A stretch of 64,000 bases of DNA, taken from contig NC_062219.1 in assembly GCF_902686445.1 (NCBI RefSeq), positions 112,717,160 through 112,781,159 of the forward strand, given 5' to 3'. This document shows positions 11,330 to 39,079 of this stretch, piece by piece. The notes under the pieces are model-generated. The model was not told the DNA's origin. It ran no database searches and worked only from the letters and a program-made list of their open reading frames with translations. Each line of letters begins with the position of its first letter. Position 1 is the first letter of the stretch. This DNA comes from Sciurus carolinensis (taxonomy: Eukaryota > Chordata > Mammalia > Rodentia > Sciuridae). Both the position numbers and the translations under genes were made by a program.

Positions 11330-11505
11330 ATTAGCTGGGAACCATGGTGCACACCTGTAATCCCGTTTCTGGGAGGCTGAACAGGAAGGTCAAACCTCAG
11401 CAATTTAGTAAGCCCCTGTTTCAAAAATAAAGATAAAAAGGGTGGGTATGCAGCTAAGTGGTAAGCACCTCTGGGTTCAATCCCAGTACCAAAAACAAAA
11501 TAATA
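11330..11505 (+). mobile_element. Composite B1/ID SINE
   Basis: GCTGGGAACCATGGTGCACA start and an ID arm ending GGTTCAATCCCAGTACC, followed by (CAA)n. Confidence 0.82.
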
Positions 11506-11862
11506 ACAACAACAACAACAAGCATTATTAATATAAAGGTCAACAAAAATCATCTTGGTCCACCAGCTGAGAAATAGAGGGCCACTATTGCAAGGTCCTT
11601 ATTCCATGAGAGATTCATGATAACTCTATAAGCTGCACACAGCTTAAGATGCCTGGCCAAAGTGTAATACTGAAATACTGCCTGAGCTCCACTGGCCAAA
11701 GCCCTGAGCTCTGGTACAGGGTTACACCCACCTGGAGAAAGGGATACCTATTTCCTTCCTTCCCTTTGCATGTATGTATGGTTCTGGGGATTGAACCTAA
11801 GGTCTTGTACTGCTGGAGTACCTATGTCTTTCTTTGCTTTTTCTTTTCTTTCTTTCTTTTCT

Positions 11863-12082
11863 TTTTCCTTTTTTTTTTTTTTTTTTGTACTAGAGATTGA
11901 ACTCAGGGGTGATTAACCACTAAGCTTCATCCCCAGTCCTTTTATTTATTATTTTAAGACAGGGTCTCACTAAGTTGCTTAGGATCTCAGTAAATTGCTG
12001 AGACTGGCTTTGAACTTTTGATCCTCCTGCCTCAACTTCCCAAGTTGCTGGGATTATAGGCATGCGCCACCATACCTGGCAA
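11863..12082 (-). mobile_element. Composite B1/ID SINE
   Basis: T run, ID arm, then B1 arm ending GGGATTATAGGCATGCGCCA. Confidence 0.87.
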
Positions 12083-12602
12083 GGAGGACAGCTATTCCTA
12101 ACATACACAAAGGTACTCTTTGAGTTGCAAACACCTTGTCAATTTCAAAAGCAGACAAATATTCTCTTCCCTGCCTCACTTCCACTCCCTACTCCTAAGA
12201 ATGGAAGAAAAAAGAGCCAATTATCTCCTGGAGGAGATGTTATGCATGCTAGTCTCACTTCTAGGAAGAACCCTTCATCCCTGATCGTAAAGTACCTCAG
12301 CAGCCTCCCATGGCACTGACAGAAGTTCCCACAAGTTACACAGTCACTGACTGGGAAAATCCTCAGTCACAGGAGATGAGAGAAACCCTTCCCATGGGTC
12401 TGGTAACCATCTGGCTAGACTGCAAGAAGCATATACCAGCATGCCAGGGGAGATGGTGGCCCTAAACCAGTACTGACCCCCTTGGGAGAATTTGCTGAGT
12501 TAGAGGAAGGAAAGCCCCCCACCAGGAAATGCAAAGTGACTTTACCCACATTTCTGAGCAGCAGTTGGAATACTGAGAGCCATTAGAGAATCTGTGCTTT
12601 GG

Positions 12603-12705
12603 GTCTGGGGGTGTAGTTCAGTGGTAGAGTACTTGTCTAGCATGTGCATGGCCGTAGGTTCAATCCCCAGCTCTACCAAAACAAATTAAAACAAAACAAA
12701 AAAAG
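12603..12705 (+). mobile_element. ID-type SINE
   Basis: GTGTAGTTCAGTGGTAGAGT, GGTTCAATCCCCAGC, A-rich tail; flanked by AGAATCTGTGCTTT direct repeats. Confidence 0.87.
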
Positions 12706-13529
12706 AATCTGTGCTTTTGAATGAGGAAATTATCTCTAAAGTTGCCCAATGAAGAGGGACTCTGTTGAGCCCTATAAACCATTTGAAAGACGGGGCTGGA
12801 AAGAAAGGCAGACACGGTAAGGGAGATAAAGGGTCACAGTAGTGTCTGGGAAGAGACACCAGGATTAGGCAGAGGGGCTGGATTAGAACAGGGGTCAACC
12901 CTGTCCACAACTGGGGATTCATCAGAACCTCATGGGGTAGGCAAGTCATGGATCAGCATCACTTATACTGTGCAAATGAAGACACAAAAAAAGGTCAACT
13001 AACCAGCTCAGCACCATGTGGTGATGCAGCAACAGAGCCAGGACCAGATACGGAAAATCAGGACTTACAGGCCCATGGACTATCTTTTCTTACTTTATCA
13101 CACACAGGTGTTATGTGATACTGAAAGAAACACCCGAGTTTTCAGACTTCCTCCAATGCTTTCACATCATTCTGAGACAGTGACCACTGCCTACCTTTAC
13201 TTAGCAATATCAGCTCCTCTCTGAAGCCCTCACACTCCCCATTTGCTCCTATGCCTGGGACTTACTGCCACACATTCTGGAATGTTCTTCTACTTAACAC
13301 TCATCAAATGGTGTCTTTCATTAATACTTTCCTGATTCATATCTCTCCATCTTGTCCCCTTCCTGGTTCCTGACCCTCCTCACACAGCTTCACCTGCAGA
13401 AGACACTCAAACACTTTGAACGGAATCTAAGCCCCTCAATAGTAACAGCACCCTCTATCCCATGACTGCACCTCTACCTCAGACTAACAAGTCTCCTGCT
13501 CTCAAACTCAGTGTTGTTAAGAATCTTCT

Positions 13530-13747
13530 AAAGCCAGGCATGGTGGCGCATGCCTGTAATCCCAGGGCTCAGGAGGCTAAGGCAGGAGGATCATGAGTTC
13601 AAAGCCAGACTCAGCAACTTAGCAAGGCCCTAAGCAACTCAGAGAGCCCTGCCTCTTAAAAAAAAAAAAAATTTTTTTAAAGGGCTAGAGATATGGCTCA
13701 GTGGTTAAGTGCCCCTGGGTTTAATCCTCAGAACAACAAAAAAAAAT
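13530..13747 (+). mobile_element. Composite B1/ID SINE
   Basis: GCCAGGCATGGTGGCGCATG start, full B1 arm, ID arm, A tail; AATCTTCTA repeats flank it. Confidence 0.9.
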
Positions 13748-13829
13748 CTTCTAGGAGGCTCTATAAATGCAATTTCCTTTTGAAATTTGAACTCTATGAC
13801 TGGATTGGCTATTCAAAAAAATCCAATAT

Positions 13830-13958
13830 GGCCAGGCACAGTGGCACATGCCTGTAATCCCAGCAGCTGAGGAGGTTGAGGCAGGAGGATCTCAAGTTCA
13901 AAGCCAACCTCAGATCAGTTCAATCCCTGGTACCCAAAAAAAAAAAAAAAAAAAAATG
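13830..13958 (+). mobile_element. Composite B1/ID SINE, internally deleted
   Basis: A full B1 arm runs directly into TTCAATCCCTGGTACCC and an A run; most of the ID arm is missing. Confidence 0.82.
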
Positions 13959-15189
13959 CACAGTACAATATAAAGTAATGTAATATAATACAGAATAATA
14001 AGATAAGAGACATTATCTTACGTGGTCCCTCCCCCAATCCTGCTAGACAGGTCTTGCAGAAAGACCCAGGAAATTAAAATTTCAACTAATATTTATAGCT
14101 ACCTGCCCTCCCACTACGCTCCCCACTACACATTTTTGAGAAACACCTATGTACACCTTCCTCACCCATGACTCAGAATCCCTACCCCACAACTTAGGAG
14201 CTAGTTTTCAGAAGTTGCGTGCACATAAGTGGACACAACATATGCAAGGACATATCCTGTTGATCAGGGCCTAAGCATCCAACAGGAGCTGGGTGGGTGC
14301 TGCAGGGCTTTCAACTCGCCTGTGCATCATTCAAGGCTCTTCTCAGTTAACGTACACAGGGAGACGAGAGCTTAGCAAGAAGCGCCTGCCTGTGTCAGCC
14401 CTTCAAACAAAGTGTCCTCCCTGCCCAAATGCTGTTTGTGTAGCATCGCTGGGAGGGAAATGGCCTAAGTGCAAAGAAGAAAAGAGGATGGAAAAAGTGA
14501 CATACTACAGAGGGCTTCCTCAAACCACTGATTAGCTGTGGCAGCTCCCACACCAGCTCCACCAAAGCGCCAGGGGCTCAGCTGGGCCGAATGTGCACTC
14601 CTGTGCACTTGGCAATGAACTCAGAGAACCCCAAGACAGGACACTAACCCAGCCACAATGGCAGAACCTCCACATACTCAAAAAAGAAACAAGCAGATGG
14701 GGGTCAGAGCAACCATAAAGGAGAGGGGCCGGCAGCAACTCCAGGGCAAGCAAGGGCCTGTGCCAGCAACCATGGCCAGAGCCTGTAACCCCACCACGTG
14801 GCTCTAGCCAGGGGCAGTGGCTGGGCACAGCAGTAGAGAGGCATGCTACTAAGGTTAGGGAAAGCAGAGAAAGGCTGAGGGATCACAGGCCGAGGACACC
14901 CAATCCAGCTTAATGACCCTTTCTTCTATCAGGAAAACACCAAAGATTGAATCCCCGGCTCCAAACTGCTCTTGGCTCAAATATTAGAGTCTGAACCAGC
15001 CAATCTCTATCCCAGATGAGTCTCACAGAAGCTGTGCTGGCTTAAACACAAACAGCACAAACCACCTCACTCCCAAATATGAAACATTCCAAATACAAAC
15101 AACAGGACAACTGTCGAAGCTCTGTGGAGACAAGCCCCCCTTTATGAATCAGACGTGTTCCTGAAAAGTCACCCTTGGACCAAATTTCT

Positions 15190-15405
15190 TTCTTTTTCTT
15201 TTTTTGGTACAGTGGACCAGGGCCAGCTTACCACTGAATTAAATTCTTGGTCATTTTTATATTCATTTTTTATTTCAAGATAGGGTCTTACTAGGTTGCT
15301 GAGGATCTCACTAAATTACTGAGACTGGTCTTGAACTTGTGATCCTCCTTAGTCTCTCCAGTTGCTGAGACTACAGACACGGACCCCTCGAGGCTCCCCC
15401 AGCTA
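15190..15405 (-). mobile_element. Composite B1/ID SINE, diverged
   Basis: TTTTTTTGGTACAG ... AGGGTCTTACTAGGTTGCTG ... GTTGCTGAGACTACAGACAC. Confidence 0.75.
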
Positions 15406-15647
15406 AATTTCTGCTTAACAAATCTGATTCCTTCAATGGCTTTAGTTCTAAAAGGGAGATATACGCTCTTGAGGAAAAACCATAGTTTCTGAGAGGAACC
15501 ACACATCACATTTAATGTGGCAAACCTTGCAAAGTCACCACTTCTAATGGGCAAGTTTCCTGACAAAATCTAATTCAAATTCAGCTCAAAGTGAGGTAAT
15601 TTTAAATGTAGACTCCACACCAATGTTCACATGTACTGTTATTTATT

Positions 15648-15852
15648 TATTTAGGTACTGGGGGACTGAACCCAGGGTACTTTACCACTGAGCTACATCA
15701 CCAGCCCTTTTTAATTTTTTATTTAAGATAGGGTCTTGCTGAGATGCTTAGGGTCTAGCTAAATTACTGAGGCTAACCTTGAATTTACAATTCCCTGCCT
15801 TACCCTCCAGAGTAGCTGGTATTACAGGCCTGCACCACCATGCTCAGCAGGA
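15648..15852 (-). mobile_element. Composite B1/ID SINE, diverged
   Basis: GGTACTGGGGGACTGAACCC, then GGTATTACAGGCCTGCACCA. Confidence 0.8.
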
Positions 15853-16532
15853 ACTAAGTTATTTACAAGGAAATCTTCAAATATCATGCAAGGTCTCAGT
15901 TCTAATTTACACCAGCTGTAAAAGGAAAGCCCCTTTCGGTGAGTTTTCTGTATAAGGAGGGATGTCTTGACCAAGATTCTTAAACATTAGAATGGAGTCA
16001 TCCTTATTAAATGCAGATTGGGATCTGATTCATGCTCTCAGGAAATACTGATGCTGCTTGGCTTTGGCCCTAATTTTGAGTAGCAAAGTGATAGAAAACC
16101 TAGGCCCCAAACAATTGGTTGCAGAAGGAACCTCAGCATCAGTTTTTACAACTACAATCCGCCAAGGCAAGTCAGCTTCACACAAAGGTGGCTGCCCATG
16201 CCCAGAACTCTTGGAGAAAGGCAGAAACTCTGCCACATCAAAATTCAGAAAAGACCCACAAGAAAAGACCACACACCAACAGGGAAGAGTAAGATCTCTT
16301 GATTCGGTTATACAGGGCTGGCCACCAGACAACCCCACCCCAACGAATCTGGACAGGGCACAAAGGACTCCAAGCGCCTAAGGGAGGCTTCATTTGCCCG
16401 TGATTACTCTGCCCTGTACACAAAATGTTTATTCCCTTTTTTTAATGAACCTAGATAAGGCAGAATACTGAACCTCTACAGAGGAAGACCCTCATAAATT
16501 AAAGCTAACTGGAGCAAAATATGGAAGGCGTG

Positions 16533-16665
16533 GAGCTAGGGTTGTGGGCTCAGTGGTAGAGTGCTTGCCTCGCAGGCATGAGGTACTGCGTTCGATTCTC
16601 AGTAACCATATATAAATCAATAAAATAAAGGTCCATCAACAACTAAAGAAAAATTTTAAAATATA
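16533..16665 (+). mobile_element. Extended ID SINE
   Basis: ID head and tail AAAGGTCCATCAACAACTAA; ATATGGAAGG repeats flank it. Confidence 0.86.
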
Positions 16666-16984
16666 TACATATGGAAGGTGTCCTAAAATAACAGTTCAGA
16701 AGTCTTATAGGCCTCCACTTTCTGGCAGGAGAGACGATAGGCTTCAGGAGGAAGTGGAGGGTGAACTGAGCAAAGGAGAGATGGAGAGACCTAACACAAC
16801 ACACACCAGGGACAGGTCTTGATGAAAGGAGGGAAATTTCCTTTACCAGGTATGTATCAGGAACTGGCATATAGGCCAGGCTGGCTGAATGGAGTGTCCA
16901 GTAGGGAAAACATTTATTGTGGGGATGATGATGAAGCTTGAACAGGTATTCCTGCGTACCAAGGAGCAGGAAGACTTAGAAAGT

Positions 16985-17115
16985 GTGTGTTATATACATC
17001 ACTACATTTCATCCTCCATACAGCTTCAAGAAGTAAGCACCTTTACAGAGAGGCAAACTGGGAGCTAAGAATCAGCCTAGAAGACGGCCTTGTCAAGGAC
17101 TGGAGTTGGCCTTGC
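16985..17115 (+). mobile_element. MIR-like fragment
   Basis: CATTTCATCCTCCATACAGC ... TTTACAGAGAGGCAAACTGG resembles the MIR core. Confidence 0.45.
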
Positions 17116-18183
17116 CAAATATTTCATCTCCATAGCCTAAACTCTGACCATCACTCGTTGCTGTTCTGGAACTCTAGGAGTCTGACCGTATCCTCTAGAA
17201 GTGATCTGGAAAAGCACACTTGCCCTCCCATCACACTTCCCAAAACTAATAAAAGCAAGTCCCCAGCCTGAATTACAGGCTACAGAAAGCTGGGGAATCT
17301 GCAGGACAACATATCCCCAAAATGTAACAACTTCATTTCCCAAACAAGACCTGGGGATGGGAATTCAGATGGGTGGTGACCACAACTGATTATTCAAGTG
17401 GACTGGTGTTAAGAATCCCAGGTTTCAAACCTCAAGCCTCCTCCTCTCCTCCACCATATTTATCACACCAGGATCTCAGAATTTGGAAAGTAACTCAGCC
17501 ATTTACAACATAATTACCCAAACTTCAAAATGGTCTAATCCACAAACTTAGTCAGCCTTGGTTCATAACTCCAGCCTTATTAACAGTTGGGGTCTCACTA
17601 CAACTCTAGTAATGCTACGTTAAACAATGAGATGGAAAATCTACTGTGATCTATTAAAAAAATTGTTGCCCCCTGAAGTCATGCGTCTTGGGTGGGTAGA
17701 GTTCACTACAAGACAGAAGGCGCCTCAGCTTCGTCTGAAATTGTTTACAGCACAGGGACAGGTTCCACCACAGGCACATTTGGTGGAACTGATTTAAAGC
17801 TCTCATTAAAATGTTCCTTTGTTGAGCACAAGACATCCCCCACCCCCAGGAGGAGATTCCAGACCTCCAGTCCCAAACCCTCAGCCTGCCCTAACTCTCC
17901 CTTGCCTGCCACCTCTCCCCCTCCCCTGCTAAACACCATCACTGGATTAACATCAATTAACATCAGAGTCATCTTCTCACAGAAGGAATTTAACATTTGT
18001 TGAACAAGAGACCCGATCCTACCAGAATCTCCCCTTAACTCCAGAACTCTAAATAGTCGCGGTGAAGGGAGCCATATCAGGTAGAGTTGCACACTAAAAC
18101 CCAAAGAGAAGGTCTCTGAGCTTGGACTACTCGCCCATATGGCTGGGCCCCCTGATCCTGGCTGTGCAAAGGAAAGAGAGGGG

Positions 18184-18214
<31 letters not shown>
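18184..18214. repeat. Long A homopolymer
   Basis: About 31 A in a row with no SINE body upstream; the source is unclear. Confidence 0.9.
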
Positions 18215-18218
<4 letters not shown>

Positions 18219-18889
18219 CCATACTTCCTCTGGGAGCAGATGTGGATTCTGCCATGAGCAATAACCACCACACATATCACAAGATGCACAAGGCAACTCC
18301 AGAAACACCTCTTGCAAATCTCCAGAGCTTGTTCTTTTCAGGGTTACATTAACCTCTCGTTTTACAACTAAGGGTGAGGGATGTTGATTCCATCAGCTCC
18401 CAAATCCCTCAACAGCTGGCAGGCCAGGAAGACGTCAGAAAAGACAATTACCAACCTCTGTCCTCCTCACTACCACTTTTCAAACAAGGGAAAAAGTGAT
18501 AAGCTAGAATATGTCCCCTAGGCAGAAGAGGAAGCTGCTCTGAGGACCACAATCAAAAATTTTGTATTTAGAAAGATGAGGGGACATCTTTTCCAGTCCA
18601 GGCTGTTTGGGATGCGCTTTGGGTAGGTTTGTGATTTCCTGTAAAGCACTTCCACACTTCAGAGGTGACTCTCAGGTGTGACTGAGCCAGGAAATAAAAG
18701 CTGCGGGTGGTGGTGGTGGGGGGAATCCCGTCTGCCTTGGAGATGCGGGCCACACCCTCATCAAAAACCCAAGGCCCTCCAAGAAAAGCCAGAATTAGCT
18801 CTTTTTGCCTTTCTATCCTTAGAAAGTCAGATTTTCTTTCCTCTATGAGAACAGACAGAATGGAAATCCAGGAAGACGCAAAACAAACC

Positions 18890-20010
18890 CCGTCCGCACC
18901 TTGGCAGGCCGGCCATGCCCGATTTTGGCAGCGGCCTTCACACATTAGTCACCGCGACAGCCTGGGACCCTCTGCTCCCGGATTCGACTCTAGCACAGTG
19001 AGCTCAGGACTCAGGCCAGAAGCTAGAGAGGATGGGGCGGACCCTAATTCTTCCCTTCCTCCGCCTTCACCAACAGGGCATCTGGGGTCCCTGCTTTGCT
19101 GGGTAACTTGCAGGAGGGCAGCCGGGAACGTCGGGCCGGCGTAGGCAACAAAGCTTCGCGCTTTGCGCGCGGCAGGTCGGTCCGGATCCGGCCCCAGGCC
19201 GGCCTCTCTCACCTGGACTGAGCCTGCGGGTGGGGGGGGGAATCCGTCACCCCCACCGCCAACCACCTAACCGCACCCCTCACAGGGCGAGGCGGGCGCG
19301 GATTCGTTTCTCCTCCAAAAAGAAAGTCTCCACCAGGAGCCGGCAACTCCCGGCAGTTTTCGAGCAAACTCTCAGGTCGGGCCGGGAAAACTCCATGGAG
19401 GCTGGAAGCGCGTCCCCACCCACAGGATGGGAGAGGGATCCCGACAGAGTCCGCGGGGGCTTTGCCAGCCTCCAGACCCCCGGCTCCCTGAACCTTTCCG
19501 CCCGGACCTCGCAGTCCCCGCAGGACTCTCCTTCGCTTCAGGGGTACTGCGCCCGCTCCAGTCGCTCCAACCACTTCCCGGGGCCCCCTCTTGCCCGCCC
19601 GACTCCCGCGCTTCCCCAGTCCCGCTCCCACAGCTCGTTGGGACTCACCGCCCAGGAGCGGCAGCAGCAGGACGCTTAGCAGAGGCAGCCGGCAGGGGCC
19701 GGCCGCGGATCCCCGCGCAGCTCCCATCCCGACGGGCTCGGGAAAAGCGGGAGGAGGGCGCACGGCGGGAGCGCAGAGTGCGCTCCGCGGCGGGCCCAGG
19801 AGGCCGACGCACTAGAGTGCGGGCGCCGCTGCAGCAGCCGCAGCTGGAGCCGGAGCCGGAGCCCTAGGCGTCCGGAGCTGGAGCCGCGCGCGCCCGGTAC
19901 CTCCGAGTCCACGCGCGCCGCCGCTGCCGCCAAGCCCCGCCTCACGACGCCCCCTCCCCGTTGGCCGTCGCACGGCGCCCCGCCCCCTCGATGCCCCTTC
20001 CCCGCGAAGG
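18890..20010 (-). promoter_or_regulatory. PTK7: CpG-island promoter and 5'UTR of PTK7
   Basis: GC-rich DNA with many CpG dinucleotides surrounds PTK7 exon 1, contrasting with the flanking AT-richer intron and intergenic DNA. The predicted 5'UTR (roughly 19728-19870) contains short GGAGCC repeats near 19845-19866. No TATA box is evident. The start of transcription cannot be placed exactly from sequence alone. Confidence 0.75.
19649..19727 (-). CDS. PTK7: PTK7 exon 1 coding part: signal peptide of inactive tyrosine-protein kinase 7
   Basis: PTK7 is a single-pass receptor pseudokinase with seven immunoglobulin domains that acts in planar cell polarity and Wnt signalling at the plasma membrane. 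Only the first coding exon lies here. From ATG at 19727-19725 it reads 26 codons plus one base: an MGAARG start, then a leucine-rich signal-peptide core (LPLLSVLLLPLLG). It stops at a GGTGAGT donor, leaving phase 1, as in the human gene, where this exon also encodes only the leader. The start has a strong context (G at -3 and +4) inside a CpG island. An in-frame ATG 12 codons upstream exists, but its extension is not part of the known protein. KLC4 lies just upstream on the same strand, the order seen in human. Identification is firm because both leader sequence and neighbours agree. Confidence 0.93.
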
Positions 20011-21137
20011 CAGGGAGGAGCTCTCAGTTGGGGGAGGGGTCTGGAGAGATGCGGGACAGAGGGAGGAAGTCTCTGGGGAGTGTGAGGCACTGGGACGAGG
20101 TAAGGCAGTGAGTGTACCTTGTGCCCACCGCCTAGTTGGCAAGGACGCTGGAGAACCAAAGTGACTCTTGTAATTCGTAGCCCCTTGGAAGGATAATCAG
20201 TTATGGGTCTACCTGGAGGCTCCGACTCAGTTTCCCCATAATTCTCCAGGTGGTAAGGAAAAAGCCACCCAAAATCTTGAGTGAGACCTAGACCAGCAGG
20301 TTGTCCTTGGTGTCCCCAAGTAGGATAACCTAGAAATACTCTGGAGCCCCAGGACAGATGTAGTGGGAGAAGCCTGGGGGAATGCATGGCTGGGGTCTGG
20401 TTTGGCACTGGACCAATCTGAACCAAAAGGTAGAAACATGCTGGGCACTGCAAGCCTGGCTGAAGGTTGTTAAACACCGATTCATCCCAAGTCCATCTCC
20501 AGGCAGTTTGGGCCATGTCAGGGCATGGCCAAGTCTCCAGCTGTGGGGAGGCCCTGCTGTGCACAGCCCTTGTTCCAGGCATCTCCCTCCTACCCTCAGC
20601 GCCACCACCCCCACATTCTTTCTTTGTTGTGAAAGCAGCAAGGGGTGTAGGAGGCGGGTCAGGAGGAGTCAAACTTTAGAAGATGGGCCCCAGCTGCTGT
20701 TCAGGCCTCCAGGATAGGCTGGGAGGGGATGGATAGTGGCTTGTCTCCCCTCTGGTTCTGGAGGGCCCCCCCAGGCCTGCTTAGACCTCCCTTCCCCCAA
20801 GCAGCTGGGAGGAGGAGGGGCAGCCACAGAGGGCCTCACAGGCAGGAGAAGTGGCGCCAGGACTCCAGGGTCCTGCCACATGGCCACCACATGTCCTGAC
20901 AACCCAGTCCACAGCACCTTCTCCTTGGGTTGTAGGCCTCCTTCCCCATCCCCCAGATGCCTTCCTTCAGGCCCTGTTGGAGAGGATACAAACAAGGGAG
21001 GAAGAGAGGAGAGATTCAAGAATCAACACTCTTCCCCTTGCCCCATCCACCATTGCCCCTCACCCTTCTTGAAGGGCCCCAATATAACCCTTGTTTCCTA
21101 CCCCCTTCAATCAGGAGTCAAGCAGCAGAAGGTTATG

Positions 21138-21140
<3 letters not shown>
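20011..21140. other. PTK7-KLC4 intergenic spacer
   Basis: About 1.1 kb between the PTK7 promoter and the 3' end of KLC4. It holds no SINE and no recognisable gene. A 286-codon minus-strand open frame (19812-20672) runs through it, but its composition (Pro/Gly/Ala/Arg-rich at the CpG-island end) and lack of resemblance to any protein I know suggest chance. Confidence 0.6.

Positions 21141-21169
<29 letters not shown>
21141..21169. repeat. Long T homopolymer at the KLC4 3' end
   Basis: 29 T on the plus strand, so A29 on the KLC4 strand directly after ATTAAA. Confidence 0.9.

Positions 21170-21172
<3 letters not shown>
21167..21172 (-). terminator. KLC4: Probable KLC4 poly(A) signal, ATTAAA
   Basis: No AATAAA is seen on the minus strand between the KLC4 stop (21556) and the PTK7 promoter. 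ATTAAA, the commonest variant, lies about 385 nt after the stop and is followed by a long genomic A run (T29 on the plus strand at 21141-21169). The 3'UTR would then be about 0.4 kb. Confidence 0.4.
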
Positions 21173-21175
<3 letters not shown>

Positions 21176-21555
21176 AGAAACGTGAAATACATGGACCTGA
21201 AGTGAGGCAGCAGAGGGAAGGGAACAAGAGAGGCCAGGGCAAGGTGACTGGCCAGCTCCAAACCCTCTGACAGAAAAGTCAGCAGCAGATTGCATCTCTG
21301 AGATGCATACCTGCTTTTTACCCACCTTGGAGGCCTCAGAGCCAGCTATTCTAGAGGACCCCAGGGTGGGGAGAGTGTATCCTGAGGGTCCTTCCTAAGG
21401 GGGATTCCTGAGGAGGGAGCCGAGACCCCTTACAGGCAGCAGCAATCTTCCGGTTAAACTGCTCCCCCTTCACTTCTGCTTCCCACCTTGGGGTAGAGAA
21501 GAGGCAGGAGCAATAGGGAATGCTGTGTAGGCAGATCTGGGGGGTGGGTTGAATG

Positions 21556-33267
<11,712 letters not shown>

Positions 33268-33292
33268 CCTGGCAAGGGGTAGCACGTCTGGG
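33268..33292 (-). other. KLC4: KLC4 5'UTR part of the first coding exon
   Basis: Directly upstream of the ATG the minus strand shows a pyrimidine-rich tract ending in an acceptor AG at 33294-33293, giving 25 nt of leader in this exon. At least one further 5' noncoding exon must therefore lie upstream, toward the 34.4-34.9 kb CpG island. Confidence 0.65.
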
Positions 33293-33309
33293 CTAGGGAG
33301 AAACAACAG

Positions 33310-33800
33310 AGTTCAAGTAGGGTAAAGATAAGACAGAAGGGCTGAGGTTAAAGGGTGGTGGGGATTCAAGTAAAGGAAGGAGAGTATGGGAGATTCTGGA
33401 GTTCGGTTGGAGAGAGTGATCAGTAGGGAGGTAGCCTATACCACTAAACACAGAGCTAAGGTGAGGGAGAGGAAGTGACTTAAATGAAGAAAATGTGTGG
33501 AAGGAACAAAGGTGCCAAGAGCTAGCAGAGAGATTTGGGACTCAGGAACAAAAGCAAACTGAACAGGAATTGGAGAAAGAGTTTAAGTTAGGAAAAGGGA
33601 TCAAAGGATGAGAGACAGCACTACAGGGATTAGAGAATGTATTGGGGAAAGCTTCAAGGGGAATAGGGTTAAAGTAGGCAGGAGATATGCAGCAAATAGA
33701 GCAGGGGCTTCCAAGAAAGGGAAAGAATAGGTTAAGTCAGGCAGGAGAGGGAAAAGAAGAAAGCAGGAGCCTTTCTCAAGGGTCCAGATGAAAGGGTTCC
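33310..33800. repeat. Purine-rich stretch in the KLC4 5' intron
   Basis: The plus strand is strongly G/A-biased for nearly 500 bp, so the KLC4 pre-mRNA is pyrimidine-rich. No unit repeat and no gene. Confidence 0.5.
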
Positions 33801-33976
33801 AGTAGGTTCAAGGTCTTCAGGCTACATCACCTACAGAACTAGAACCAGCATCTCCAAACCTGGTCACCCTGTCTCTTTCCCACTAATCTTCAGCCCATAC
33901 TTCCCACCTACCCTAGGATTAGGCTGTCTTCCTACTTCCTCAAAAGAGTAGTTTTTCATCTCTGAAGTCCTCTTAC

Positions 33977-34042
33977 CTGTGTACGAGCAGAGCTCTTGGC
34001 GGCAGCGCTCAGGCCTGAGCCGGAAGAAACTCTGCTCAGCAG
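33977..34042 (-). other. KLC4: Candidate noncoding 5' exon of KLC4
   Basis: On the minus strand a 66-nt block is flanked by an acceptor (CCCTAG, AG at 34044-34043) and a consensus donor (ACAG|GTAAGA, exon end 33977). It is in the right place and orientation to be an internal leader exon of KLC4. A second possible donor (AAG|GTGATT) lies near 34376. Transcript data would decide between them; I infer the exon from splice-site quality only. Confidence 0.35.
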
Positions 34043-35141
34043 CTAGGGATTCAGAAGGATCTGCCCTGCCCAAAGTCCAGAAGTCCGGCGGTCCCACCCC
34101 TTCTCTCACCACTTCACAGTCACCCAGAGGACCTGGCACAGAGCCCCATCCCTCCCTCTCCTTACAGGTCTTCAAAGACAACCAATGTCCCTCCTCCTTC
34201 CCCAACCAGGCCTGGGGAGTTATTTTCTCCCAAGAAGGGAGATTTGATTTAATCAGAAACCTGAGGCAAAGGGTGTGTGTCTAGGAAAGGGTGAGGACGG
34301 AGACCTGGTCACTCCTAGCCTGGTTACTTCCATAGCTTTGTCTGTCTGGATCACCTCTAACAGGCTCTGAGGGAATCACCTTATGGTGCTTCCTAAGTGT
34401 CTGATGGTGCAGGGAAGAATGAGAAGTCTGTTGAGCAGCTGCAGGGTCTCAGGGAAATGCGACGCTGAGAGTTGGTCTCCAGGACCTGGGGTTGCGGACC
34501 TGCCCTGGGGCCCAGGGTGGGGATAAAATGAGATAGGCGGGGGCCGCGGGGAAGCAGGTGTGGGTGGACGACCGAGGTCCGTGTCGCGGGCGAGGACCTG
34601 ACAGCCAGGCAATCCGGAGGTCACTCAGTCGGTCGCGCAGGGGGCGGGGCAGACAGTCTGTCTGTCCGTCTGAACGCCGATGGGCGGGGAAGAATGGGGG
34701 GCGGAGTTTTTAAGTCAGAGTTTTGTGAGGTTGGTCGGAAAGGGGTTGCTCATCTGTCCGGGAATGAGGGAATAAGAGGTAGTGGTGACCTTAGTCTTCA
34801 GCCCTAGGATTACCCTGCAAGACTCACCTGCAGTCTGTTGGTCTGGCTCCGCCTTTGCCGATACTGTCCCTTTAAATCCATCATGGCTGCCGCTCGAGGC
34901 AATTGTTTTGACGGCTCTGAGGGCGGGGCCAGGTCCTCAGTCACGAGACCTTAGAGCCGCCAGAAGATTGGCTCTGGCCTCGCTGCGGGGAGGAAAGTAA
35001 GCCTATCTCCGGTTCTAGCCCGCCTCCTTTTACGTTACTGGAAAGCGACGTCGCGGAGAGCAGAACGTCATCTGGCTGCGCCTAGTAGCCTGGCTAAAGG
35101 TAAAGATAGTGTGCTGCACCCAAGGGATCGGGGCCACCCCC

Positions 35142-38903
<3,762 letters not shown>

Positions 38904-38917
38904 TATCCCTGGACTCT

Positions 38918-38923
38918 AATAAA
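38918..38923 (+). terminator. MRPL2: MRPL2 poly(A) signal AATAAA
   Basis: AATAAA lies 15 nt after the stop codon, giving a very short 3'UTR of about 35-40 nt; cleavage is expected near 38940. Confidence 0.85.
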
Positions 38924-39079
38924 ATGACCAATTTTTATCTGTTCCTGGGTTTTCTTTTGGGAGGGGGGATACAGATTGGACATGGGTAAAAGGAGCACAC
39001 AAGTATATGGGGGGAGGAGAAAGGAAAGGGCAATATGGAGGAGGGGGACACAAATGACCTCCAAGGTCTCTTCCAGTTC

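Noticed and set aside
17745..18317. 190-codon minus-strand open frame in PTK7 intron 1
   Set aside because: It includes a phenylalanine run encoded by the 31-bp homopolymer, has no known domain and lies inside an intron.
19812..20672. 286-codon open frame antisense of the PTK7-KLC4 spacer and PTK7 5'UTR (minus strand)
   Set aside because: It crosses a CpG island, has low-complexity Pro/Gly/Ala/Arg composition there, shares no recognisable domain, and overlaps the PTK7 leader; GC-rich DNA has few stops by chance.
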